Assembly: GCA_004352715.1 (NCBI GenBank)
Contig: SCFE01000005.1
Span: 2,276,128-2,340,127 of the forward strand
From: Hofstenia miamia
Lineage: Eukaryota > Xenacoelomorpha > Acoela
Direction: 5' to 3'
DNA: 64,000 bases
The translations under genes and the position numbers were made by a program. Of the stretch, positions 32,291 through 45,100 are shown one piece after another; position 1 is the first letter of the stretch, and each line of letters opens with the position of its first letter. The notes beneath the pieces are model-generated. The model saw only the letters and a list, made by a program, of their open reading frames with translations, ran no database searches and was not told where the DNA came from.

Positions 32291-32640
32291 GGGTCAGAGA
32301 TGGACACGGGCCAGGTCTAAGATTTATGAAATTACGGACAAAAACGGGCCAAATAAAATGAATTGTAACAAGCTTGTAAATATACATTCTTGAAATCTCA
32401 ATAGAAGCACAAATCTAACTTTATGTAAAATTGCATTGAGGATATATGCCACCCAAGCAACTTCTGCTCAGTCAGAAAGAGATTGAACTTAGTGCTACAG
32501 CCAAAAATTAATGTGTTGAAATCGATCGATAAATTTCGACGGGCCGAAAACGGGCTACAAGAACTCCAGCACGGGCCGAAAACGGGCTTCAAATAATAGT
32601 TGACGGCCGGGCCTGAAAAATTCGGCCCGTGTTCATCTCG
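32291..32640. mobile_element. hAT-like MITE with CGGGCC ends
   Basis: It starts CAGAGATGGACACGGGCC at about 32296 and ends GGCCCGTGTTCATCTCG at about 32638, an inverted repeat of about 17 bases, with further cgggccgaaaacgggct words near the right end. Flanks are similar (tgtgggg and gtgtggga) but not an exact 8-bp duplication. Confidence 0.6.
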
Positions 32641-32879
32641 GTGTGGGACCCAATGGAACCTAATTATCATTAGTTATCATTAGAGGGTTCACGTAACCTT
32701 CGACAAAAACATCACATGGAAGAGACCGTGCATCCGCAGCATATGCAAAAAAACTAAATTAACTAGGTACAGAAATCTCTTCATTCCCACAGGTGTTTAA
32801 ACAACAAGCACTAACCCAAGATTTTGCCAGTAAAATTGTTTCCGCATTCTACTTCATAAACTCAGGCATCCAATTTCAC

Positions 32880-33430
32880 AAGAATTGCTTCGAGACATCA
32901 CAACACTCTCTTGCCGGAAACAAAATTAAAGAGCAAGTTTAAACCGAAGAGAGTAATTTATGTAGACGATTTCATCATTTTTTGCGGAAATTGGAGAACC
33001 GCCTTCCCCTGCGATCACGAAATGGATTTTTTGATAAAGTCTGCCCATCACTACGCAGAACACCTTAAATCTAGTCAAGCAATCTTTGAGGGTTGGAAGG
33101 AGGAATTCTGTTTACAAAACAAAAACAACGACTACGGCTAGTTCATACTCAACTAGGAAAGAGCTGTCCGATATCTCTAGCTGTTACAAAGCCGTGACTT
33201 CTCCGATTTTTTTCATGTACGATCCTAAATTTCCAATTATGGAAGCACATAGCAATCTTCACAAACTTCACTGTGAATGCGAATCAAGTCGGAGCTACAC
33301 TTCCTGTAAGCTGCGATTTGCAAAAAAATTTCCCGGTTATCTACGCTGGAACATCTGCCGAAAGAAGCTTTTCTATGTTGACAAAACTGGGCATGAATGA
33401 CCAAAATTGTTTGCCTGAAAACTTGAGTGG
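32880..33430 (+). pseudogene. hAT transposase C-terminal dimerisation domain
   Basis: Near the 3' end the product reads 'SCDLQKNFPVIYAGTSAERSFSMLTKLGM' in two adjoining pieces; the 'TSAERSFSMLTKL' core is the signature of the hAT dimerisation helix (sxxxERsFSxLkxiK). Upstream pieces such as FHKNCFETSQHSLAGNKIKE are read in other frames, so the gene is shifted several times. It stands alone with no confirmed termini. The element may have begun near the BED finger at 30.8 kb. Confidence 0.7.
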
Positions 33431-33479
33431 CTACATGCTTTTGTGTTTTTATATGTGCAACACAAAATGAAAGTGTGTG

Positions 33480-36060
33480 ATGTAATATAATTGAATATTT
33501 TTATTTGTAACTTACATTTTCTCCGTCATTCAGCGTTAGATTAATATAACGGTATTTTTCCACAAGGTGAAGTAATTTTTTCGAATATTTAAGTTTATTC
33601 TTGGCTTTACCTATTAAATACATATACATAATTGATATTGGCTTAAAGCTATTTGTTGATTTATCTTATCTGCAATTGAATTAAAAACAAATTATAATTA
33701 AATATTTATTAAAGGTGCTGAATAAATTTCTACTTTGCAAAGAAATACTAAATATTAGGTTCTTATGTACCTAAATTGCCACCTGTATTTTACGTACACT
33801 TCATCATTAATTTATCACATCTTACATACTTTTCATTACGGCATATTGTATCTGCGAAATATAAAATATTGCCATTATGTACGGCTAACAAATTTTCCGC
33901 GGTCATATATATATATACCATACCGCAAATGCCACAACTGAAGTGAAATGCTGTGAAGTCTCTATCAATTACATTTCAAAACGAATTTTCTTCAAAATTT
34001 TCAATACTGTTTATGTGCCAGTATTCGAATATTTTATTACAGCAATACAATTGACACCATTGTAATTAAATTTAACGACATTAGCAGATACAAATGCCAT
34101 TTTCATTTAACCATAAAGTGATTTTTCTTAATGTTTGATTAAATGTTATAGCTTAGTGTATTTTATGGCAACTAATAACTAAACTGAAAATCTAAATAAC
34201 TATTTACATATATGCATTGATATAACACCAGGAAACGCACTCTCTAATTGTGGTTAAGCAATACACTATAAACGAGGAATATGAAACGTCAACTAAACGT
34301 ACTCAAAAATAATTATTCATTTAAATAAGCTTCATCAACAATAGCCAATTTTGGCTTCTTTAGATAAGTTAAAACGTAATTTAAATAATGATTTTGTATG
34401 TACTATTGGGTCAACATTTCCAGGAAATCTTTCATTAGTTTCTTTAGAAATGTAAACAAATCATCTGCATGACAAAATTTCAAAAGAAGCTAGAATATTA
34501 AATATGGAAAAATCTAGCATCATCCTATCTCCTGCCAGTAAGTGAATTTAGCCAATTCAAAAGTCGGAAAATATATTTCACTCCACGTTCAACAAATTGG
34601 CAATTGTTATTTCAGCAAATATCCTTCGTTTAATTTTGCTTTTTCTGCAAATATTGAAACAAATATAAGTGCATTTCACATTTCATTCTTGTAAAAGTTC
34701 AGTAAAATACTGGAGGATGCAACTAGAAAGTAAAAAAGAGTTTGATTAAAAGTGTGAAATTAAAAGGTGGGCGCGAACATCGAAAGAATATTGAGTTTAT
34801 AGCAAATAGTTTGACATTTCTTCACAAAACTAAGGATGGATAGGTAGAAAGGAGTTTATGGAATAGTTGCAAAAAGTTTAAATATGAAGTACAGTATATT
34901 ACAGAAGATACAAAAAGTGCAAACACGCAATGATCAGAATGGAGGCTATTACAAACATTTGTATTAATATGAGATAATTTTTACGGCACAAAATTTTGCT
35001 AGTACACATATATAAACGCACTTACTTATAGAAATTATGTGTCGAAGAAAATAGGTTTTTTCTAACTGAAAAATAAGCTGTATGGCAGCAATAAAAAGCT
35101 TAGGACTTAAGTTTATAGAATTATTTTAAGACAAATAATACATAGAAGCATTAATTACTACCTACATTAAATACCCATATTTGTGGCAACACGACATTAT
35201 TGTATGATTTCTTGTCACACTCTTTTCAAATGAAAACCAGACCTGGAAACATGTCGACCTGTGGGTCGAGTTGGGCCAACAATTAGCCGGGTCAAATCAA
35301 TAAAACTACTCGGCCGGTCGGACCAAAACTCAAGAGGTACATTCATTGAAATTAGCTGCATATATTTTCATTTGAACGATCAAATCCCACGTTAACCTTA
35401 TTTGATTTTTATATTTTAATTGTAATTGTCATAACTATATTAAATATGATACAAAATTATAAAGAAAAATACATTTTTTACTATAATATGGGGTGAGCAG
35501 GAGCAAGAAAAGTTGATCTGTGTAAAACTCCAATGTATAAATTCGATTAATTCCATTATGAAATAATTCCAAGATTTTTGCTTTATCGGAAAATTAGAGG
35601 TTTTAGAGAACATCAAAACATATTTTAAAGAAAGCACACATCGCAACTGTCACCATTGTTGTAAAGAGTAAATTATATTTGTCGTGTGCTTTAATGACTT
35701 AAAAGGGACTTAAAAGTTTGAAATATTTGTTGTACTTATAATTTAGTCATATATAATTAGTTCTGGTAGAATGCAGATATAAAGGATTTAACTTTCCGAA
35801 TTACTCCATTATAATTAATTTGATTATACTCCGAAAAACTTTCTGTCAAACTACGAAATCCTTGCAATTTGAATAATAAATAAAATATAGATATGGGCAT
35901 TTTCTTAACTACGAAGATTATATAGCCTAAGCAAAGTACCTAAAAAGTGTCGGGATTTGATTTCGAAATCGCTTTAGACCTTCAAAATTTTAATTATTTT
36001 ATTTTAATTATTAATAAATTTTGATATTTGGTTAAATCAAAAAATGTTCGGTTAAATGTT
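33480..36060. other. AT-rich intergenic DNA
   Basis: No gene is recognised. At 35238-35330 a short GC-richer patch (gtcgacctgtgggtcgagttgg) looks like a hAT subterminal fragment without a partner. The stretch is immediately 3' of the Cab39 gene and should hold its 3' untranslated region; AATAAA-like words are too frequent here to choose one. Confidence 0.4.
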
Positions 36061-36064
36061 TTTA

Positions 36065-36153
36065 TTAAAATAAGTGATGAAATGCATTTTTAGGTCTACT
36101 TTTTAAATATTTTTCAAAAAATTCGCGGGCTTCGACCAGCTTTTCATCATTTA
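36065..36153 (-). CDS. Cab39: Cab39 probable last exon
   Basis: After an acceptor ATCAAG the frame completes the split codon and reads [20 protein letters not shown] then PKNAFHHLF and a stop at 36065-36067. The NDEK word matches the (F)NDEK found at this place in MO25, but the family's following YL(V/I)KQI(R/K) is not preserved and the DRTEDEQF-type linker is missing. The phase fits; the C-terminus is either divergent or a neighbouring exon was missed. Confidence 0.5.
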
Positions 36154-39100
36154 CTTGATGACGACTGCCATGTGCCCGTTAGAAAATCCTGCGTACGCCG
36201 GAAGTGTTTGACTCCTAAGCAAATTTTCAATCGAGTTGAAGAATTGATCAATTTTTGGAAATATAACCAGTGCATTATTATTTCACAAATACAATGCTAA
36301 GGTTGACGTAGCATTATGTCCACATGGACACAACCTGGATCAATTTGTTTATGAAGTAAGTTGAAGCGAACTTTGAAAGTCAGTTTTCGTCTTTGAATCA
36401 ATAACATCAGCAGTAAGCTCGTAGTTTTTAAATATTTATAAAGTAATATGGAGTACGTACCATTTTGAAAATTAGTTAGAAAATCAATTAACTTTTCACG
36501 ATTCTTTAGCAGAACCTCGGAAATTTCTTTAGTTTTATCCGGATTCGCAACAAATACCTAAATAGAAAAATATCAATGACATTTATAGTTCACAGTTATT
36601 AGCAATTGTTCAAAATAGCAGATTTCAATATTTGTACAGCAAAGTGCTAATAAATTTGCTTTCTCACAGATGCATGAAATCAGTTACATACTCGCAGACA
36701 ACAAAGCGAATCTCCCGCAATGGCTAAGCATACAATTTTAAAATTTATAATTGAAAAGATCATGTGACTTTCATAGCACCAACTAAGACAATAAATATGA
36801 CGGTGAGAGTTAGTGTACGCTAAGTAGCTTACAACATCCTTACTACAAATGTTGCAATAGCTATTCCAAATACTGTGGCAGGTTTCGGACAGATCAAAGT
36901 TTTGACAAAATTTTTTATGTCAAAAAATGTCAAATACATTTTTGACAAAAAATGTCAAATTCAATGTCAAATTTTAGAAAGAAATCACCAATGCTTTGTA
37001 AACTTCATATCACTGCAAATCCTTACCCACCTTTTTAGAATATGCTTTATTTACTATGTTAGAGCAAAGGTGTAAAAGAAGGTAAACATTTTCGATATAA
37101 GATTAAGCAAAGAATGTAAAATTGGCATTTCTTAGCGTCTTACTGCATAATTAAGGTATTAATTTGTTGTCATCATCACTGCCTAATTCTAAAAAATCAG
37201 ATTTTTTAATCTCTAAGAAAATTAATATATCTGAAGTAGACAAGGTGTTTACGTTAAAGGAAATGCAAGCGAATTTGTCTAAATTATATTTACTAAATAA
37301 GCAGTGCAGATACAATTGAGAAAAGCATATATTACTAAACCATATAGTTAAGCATGGATTACGTATTAATTTAGAAATGTTGAGAAGGAATTGGAAAACT
37401 GGGAGGGGCACCTTCCGCGGTTGTGTCGAGAAAATTTAAAAAAACAATAGAAATTAAAAAATATGTCCAAGAGAAAACTAGATTATAAAATGCAGCCCTC
37501 TACATGTCACATTTAATGCATTGCCAACCTCTTTGTAAAAACTTAAAAATCAGTAAAAAGGAAGAGCACCGATTTTCTCTCACTTCCCCATAAAGCCGCA
37601 CCCAACCAAAACGGTGGTGCAATGAGTATGCATGTTCAAGAAGTTTATAATAACATGATTGTTATTCAAAATCTCAACACAATTAAAACTTTGCATTTTG
37701 CGCGCATAAATCAAAATCGATAATACTGCAGGGTGTGCTCAAAAAATTCGGAGAAAAGGAAACAGTAATCAAACAAAATAAAATTTATTTCCAACTAAAA
37801 CAATATTAAGGAAATATACATGATTGCCAATTTGTATTGAAAATTCACCATTGATATTGACTACCTGATGTCGTCATTTGGAGATTTTTTCAACCACTCT
37901 TGCCAATAATTCGTGGCGATCTCATCAATGATTCATCTAATATCCATTTCCAGCTCTTCCAACTTGTCAAACATCATATTATAAAGATTTAATGTGGTTC
38001 CAAAAAACAAATTCAAGAAATTTAAATCAGGGTTTCCAAGCACACTTAAGGAGAAACCTTCTGCTAATAATCCGTTCGGAAAATGTTTTGAAATTGTTGC
38101 ATAAGCCTCATTGGATGTGTGAAGAGGTGCTTCGTCTTGTTCTTACCAAATTCCATGGGGACTTCTCTGCACACTCTCGTCGGTATTCGCACCACTAAAG
38201 TTGCCGAACGATTGCTGGCATAGCACTGTCGAATAAATTTAGCTGCAAGGTTTTGTGTGTCAATTATATTATTGATAAATGATATCGAAAATGTTTGACT
38301 TTGTTAAACACATGTATAAAATTAATTATTCTTTTAATCAGAAATAAATTTTGTTTTGTTTGATTATAATGGTTGAAATATATAATTTAATAGGCGTGAC
38401 AACTTCCTAAACTAATATTAAATGTTAAGTGCAAGCTCATCAAATGCATTATGTTTTAGGCAACGGTTATGGTTAGACTATGTAATTATAATTACAATGC
38501 AGTCTAACCACATACTGGTGATGCGATTTTGTAATTCTCATTCTACCAATCACATAGTGTAACCATAGCCTTACATAAAAACGCTTATAGACAAGCAATA
38601 CTAGGGATGCAACACAAAAAACATCAAAATATAAATGTCTTGATACCATCTAATAAAAGTAATTTATTAAACTTAATGAGATCATTTGCGGAAAGAATTC
38701 CACTAGATTTTCATCAGTAAACGCTGAAAAGCGCGAGAAATGCAAGGCCATTCAACGCGTATTTATTAAATGCATATGAAATAAGAGTGATATTTTTAGA
38801 AAATAAAGGCAGTGTTTTAAACGACTTTCTGAAAACATTATTGGGAAAAATTAACAGGATATTAGAAAGATTTTAAGTGGTGTAAAATTATTCTTTTGAA
38901 AAAAACTGATCATATAAGGAAATGATCTTTGGAAAATGTCCAATTGAACGTACTAATTTCATATCTTAAATTTACTGCACACAATTTCTTAAAATAAAGT
39001 AGTACAATGGACGTCTAGTTGATAGAGATTTTGAGGTCATTGCAGGCATTCATGGTTTAGGGTAATAATGTATACGTAGTGGTAATAATTTCCCAGTGAC

Positions 39101-42100
39101 CAAGACTAAAATGTGCTACACAAAAATTAAATTAGAATATTGGAGGATTGCCCACCAATAAACGATTCATTACGCAAAATTCGGAATTACATTAATTTCT
39201 TTGATTTCACTTCTCGAAGTCAATTGTTTATCATGCTGCATTCATTGGACGAATTAAACTGAATGCCAGTGTAAACACACCTGATCTATTTGGCATTCAA
39301 CTTTCACTTTGACACAAACCTATAAATATGTCTGCGCGTCTTTGAAATTAATTGACGAATACCTCAATCGAAGAAATGTGAACGGGGCTTTTCTTTTATA
39401 AAATGCTTTTATTGATTTCCTGTAAATAGCAAAAATATTAATATGACTTTGAAAAACAGACGTAAAGTCATTCAAATGGGAATTACCTTAAAAACATGGA
39501 AAGCTTCAAATTGAATGCTGCGTGATTTCTCGCGCAACAAATTCATAATCATTTTGAGATTTTCAACATTGCTAATAAAACGAGTCATTATAACGAAATT
39601 GTGCCTATCGAGCAGAAGTTCGCCCAGGAGCTAAAAACAGACATTTTTACACAATAGAAAAAGAATGGCATACCTTTAGGGATTGACGTTTTGTGACGTA
39701 ATTTGAAGAAAGGACTATACGATTATAATGGTCGAAAAACTAAATCAATTTTTGTGTTAGCATTTTAAGCAAAACGCCTCGTACCTGCTCATAATTTTTC
39801 TCGAGGAATGTAGCACTCTTCTGCTTGTGGACGGTGAGTAAATCCTAAAAAAATACTGGCATTAATAACTAAGTAACATAACATAGGAAAATGCAGAATA
39901 AAGTGTTACAATATGAGACGCTATGCTCTATCAGCCATGCCTTAAAATCTGGGTCGTGAATGAGAGGAAACAAATAAGGCTTCAGTAGATAAACAAATAT
40001 TAATGCCATTGAAAGCAATGCAAATAAAATAAAAAATAGTTGTTTGATTTTAAAAATATATACGATTGAGGAAAATTTCTGTCCGTCAACAACAAACAGT
40101 TTCGATAGAGTAGGTAATGGGTAAAAGTACCTTAAATGAAGTAAACGCGTCTGAACCTAAATCAAATGGCTGCATTTCTACATAATCAAAGTATTCAAAG
40201 AATAGCCGATTATTTAACATGAATTCCGTAAGCTCTTCAGAATACTTAATGCAGTTTCTGAGCATCATGCCACATGGAAGAGCAACATCATGGCCACGTT
40301 CGTAGCTAAATATATTTAATTCAATTGATATTAGCGCTGCACTTTGAGCTTTGAGAAAATTGTAAAAGTACAAACTTTTTAATATGCTTGTACAAGGTAC
40401 ATGCTATGACGAACTCATTATCAAAGCACATAAACTACGAAAATTACAAATAACCGAAAACAAAATTTAAACATAAAACATAAGCATAAACATAGGTATA
40501 CGAGTTAAATATTATACAACCATAGTTTCGATGAAATATAAGCCCTTGACTCTTATTAAAAGATCTATAGTATCAACTACTGTAATTGATTCTCTTTAAA
40601 TTTACATGTAAGTGAACGGGTTTATTAAACTCCTCAAGCCATATGGAGTACCACAATATGGAATTAGGAGAGGCACCAATGGGGCCAAAACACACCGACT
40701 ATCGACAAGTAATCAACCCACTGCATATAGCACAAAATGCAATTTTAAAAATACAAATATCAAAGAATGTCCGTAGAACTGCAACAAAGACCGCTGAAAT
40801 AACGAGAGTGGCTGTTTGATACATTTTTGAAACTTGCCTAGATACGCTTAAAGTGAAACTTTGTATTGTCTGTGATAACTACACTTAATATAATACTGTC
40901 CACTACTAAAAATACATGAAAGCCATAACATTTTCATTGTAAAGCCTTGCATTATCCAGCTATTTGTAAATGGGACATTTTACATGTGCATGCACATATA
41001 TTCATTTTTTGGAAGATATATTGTCTTGTAATAAAATTTGTGTCACACTATTACGAGGTTTTCAAAAAACCATGTGCAACAGAGTATATCTAGGTCTAAT
41101 GCTAATTAAATAACTATAGTTTGTCGCAAAAAACAGCCGTTTCCAAAACCAGCATAGTTAAATCAAATTGTAGAATGTAAACAAAGTGAACAAAATAAGC
41201 AATATTTAGGGGTAGTCTTCATCGACATCGATGACGTTCTGCAGATGCATATTTAACATTTCACGCTTGTGAGACATAATTTCATGTGTGAATGTTGATA
41301 AGTTTTCATTGAGATATTCTTCAAGTTCATGTTTGTTTGAAAACGTGATATTTGATAACGCATTTCCAGCCTAGGAAATATCAACCTGTCAGATAGGTTT
41401 ACGTCAGAAGAATACGCTGATTGTTTAATCAAGTTCACATGGCAATTCTGCAAGCACCGAGTCGTTTCGTTTGACATGCGACCTGGCATTATCATGATGC
41501 AACCGCAGGTATTATTGCCAAGGTATGGACTTTCCTTGTTGAAGTTCGTAGTTGTCAAAACTGACAATGTCTTCATTCAAAAACTGCAGACTATCGGCTG
41601 AGTTAACTGTTACGCCTGGAGCTAAAATCTTAAAATGAAACATGTCGCTAAAGGTCGCAGCCACCATCACATGGAAGTTCTCGAAGACTGCGCTCTTTTT
41701 GCAATAGTTTGTCTTTTGACATCTACTTGAGGAAATACATCTTCTTGTTACGGTGTTTCCCACTGATTTCTCATAAAACCCCTTCTCATCAGTGACTACC
41801 GTGTAAAGTGAAGCGTTTCTTGCTTTATGGGCAATCAGCATCTCTTCACAACATTGAACTCTTGCTTCCTTTTGAACATCAGTCAATTCATTTAGAACCC
41901 ATCTCAGTGATTTGCTCTTCAAATTCAATTCTTCCTTTAAAATTCACCACATCGTATCCTTTTTAACATATTTTCGACAGTTCGAGTACTGTAATTCTGT
42001 TGTCTTTTTTAACATCTTCCAAGACTTGTGCAACAAGCTCTATTCTTTCTTCGTTTTGTTTTCTTCCATCTCTAAACTCCTTGGTTATTGTTCAGATCCT

Positions 42101-45100
42101 TTTGTTACTTATGATTTCTTCTCCCCAAGCGATGACAATTATTCGATGAATCTCTGAATTTTTCGTTCTGTGTTTGCTGTTCTCTTCTTCCTCGTTGCTA
42201 TCAATGACTTCCCTCACTCTGTCCTCAACTCATTCTGTCTACTATACGTTGATGCCTCTAACATTACCTCTGATTTTGAACTTTTGTCTACTTGGTCTTC
42301 CGTTAAACATCTTGATTTTAGCCCAACCAAGACATGTGGTATTTTCATTTTTGTATCTCTCCCTTCTGATCTGACTCTCCCTGAAAACTTTTCTCCTCTT
42401 CATACTCATCTTGGAATTCAACTTGCAACAAACTTTACTTTTTGCTCTCTTCCGCAATGTGCACTTTAATTCCTGACTGCCGTGAAACTCTCTTTATTCA
42501 AGTCCATTCCTCGCGCTATTCTTCTCTACGTTTCTCTCTGTTGGTGGCCTTCTCGTGCCTTGTTCCACTTCATGGGACGGTTCCATGAGCATGCTTTCAA
42601 ATGGATCTCTCCCTTGCCATACAAAGACGCTCTTCTCAAATTCTCCACCCTCCCACTGTCGCTCTACTTCAATGCCTGCGATCTCCTGTTCAATCGCTTG
42701 CTCACTCGCAAATTGGACCTTAATCCTTTAGATTTCATAAAGTTCTCTAATTCCCACTCCACACGTTCTGATGATGCTGTCACTTTCTCCATTCGTCGTC
42801 CCAAAAAGCATCGCACCCTTTACTCGTTTTCAATCGTGCTTGTATCGCTGCTAATTAGAACTTAACTCTTAAACCTCCAACAGCCATTGATTTCTTTTCT
42901 CCACCGCAAAGCTTCAAAAAATCTTTGATGTCTTTCCTCTTCGCTGAGCCCTTTCCCAACTTCGCCTACTCTTCCATCCAGTAGAGGCTCATGCATACAA
43001 AAGCTAGGCAAGCAAATATTTTTAATTAACCAAATTAGTATAAAAAATAATCCACGAAAAATATATTTATATGTGAAATCCCTGAGGTGATATTTTTCAG
43101 AAGGGTATTTGTAAGATTATTATTTTAAAAATAAGATTAGTCCTGCACTTTATTTAATAAAACATCTTCAAGAAAAATTGCTAATAATTTCTGTAGTTTT
43201 TTCTCCTCTAATCAGTTGTTCTTGAATTTGTTTAAATATTATTTAAACAGAAAATAATCCTTCTTCAGATGCTGCTCAAAATCCAATTGTTTGTATTAAA
43301 TCAAATATTTACAAATTTCTGGTAAGGCAGTCGACAAATCATGCATTTTAAAATATCAAATACGAATTAGCATAGGGATGTGAAACTGGCCTCCATTTGA
43401 GTACATATGACGCCAACTTATTTCAAAATATATCATTGTTAAATTATTAAGTTACATTTGATTTTTAAATGCATTGGTTGCACATTAATATAAAAAATTC
43501 GATTAACAATTCCTACAAATTGTCTAATTTCTGTCAAAGAAAAACAAATGGCTACCGTATTCTTATTTAAGAATTTGTAAATGGAATATATTGTTTCCGG
43601 CACTGCTTGAATAGAGAAATGCTTCTGATTGATAGTTTAATAATAAATTTTATGTTTACTTGTGGGTTATTGCAGAGGCGCGTTTAGGATTTTAAAAACG
43701 GGGTGCTGACACACATTTTTTACAGAAAAAATGTAAAAAAGAAGTTTTTTGAACAAAAGTAAGCTCACACAAAATGCAATCGTCTGTTTTTAGCAGCAAA
43801 GCGATTGATAACGTCTTGAATTAAAATTAACTTTTCAATTTTGAGCAAAATAGATCATTTTCTTAAGTGTTTGACAGTTGGTCCCAAGGGGAGGGGCAGT
43901 CGACCCCCTGCCCTCCCCCTAAACGCGCCACTGGGTTATTGTATTGAGTGAAAATATTTCGCGTGGTTATTATAAAGCAAGAGTCTTTCAATGCGAAGCA
44001 ATGAACGGGCTGCTCGCTTTGCGAGCTAAATCTTCACGCGATGAGGTGAAGAAAACTGATATAATTTAATCGTTTGAACGAGCATAGGTACAGCATTAAG
44101 GCATCTGCTGAATGTGGCGCAATCATTTAATTATTTTTAACGCAAATGGCAATGAATTACGTCCTGTATTCCATTCATATTTTTACTTGATTCTTGAATA
44201 TTGTTTTAACGCAAACAAACAATTTACGATTTGTACATTGGTATAGATATAAATTCATACAATTAAGTAGGAAATTCATTTATTTATAAATTATTGGACA
44301 AGCACTGCTTGCCTTGCTTACACGTACGAGCCGTCTATGCTTCCCCCTGCTCCTACTTTATTGCATGCGACTGTCCTCGCTTCCGTAAAACTTGACTGGT
44401 TTTTCAGCCAACGCCCTTAGTTAAAAAAATTAAATTTGGCAGTTTAAAACAATAAATCATAGTGTATAAAAAATTAAATATGAATTTACATGATCTATTG
44501 TATCCCATTGTTTTTTCACATTTTTTGATGAGTAAATATTCTTTTAAGAGCTATAGGATCATGTTTATATTTACATATTAATGATACTATGCTTGCAATA
44601 AAAACGGCTGTTTTTTGTGACAAACTACATGTACAGTGATCGATAAAAATGGTTTATGTTTTTTCATACACAACAAACAGCGAGACTGCACTAGAAAGTT
44701 CATTTTTCTGCATTAAAATAATCTATTACTCAATGTAATATCTTATCATTATACAAAATATAATTAATCAATGTAGATACATTAATTATGGCAAACGTAC
44801 ATATCCTTAAAATAAGTACATGAGTACAGGTAACATGTTTCATTTAAAAGAAACTGGATGCTGATATGCAAAAATAAATTTCAGAAATGAAATCATCTTG
44901 ACCGCATTAATAAGTATTGATCAGAATCTAGCTGAACATTCATTTAAAAACAAAATGTTTAAACTTGTGCTCTTCCAATGCTCGAGTGGCAACACTTCCA
45001 AAAAAATCAGGTTAAAAGAGATCAAATCGCAAAATTAATTTTTGGAAGTGTGTTAAATTAGTTACCTCATAAACATGGCTATAAATAAACATGTGTCGAA

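Noticed and set aside
42174-42457. Additional frames over the LINE fragment
   Set aside because: They are shadows of the reverse transcriptase frame.
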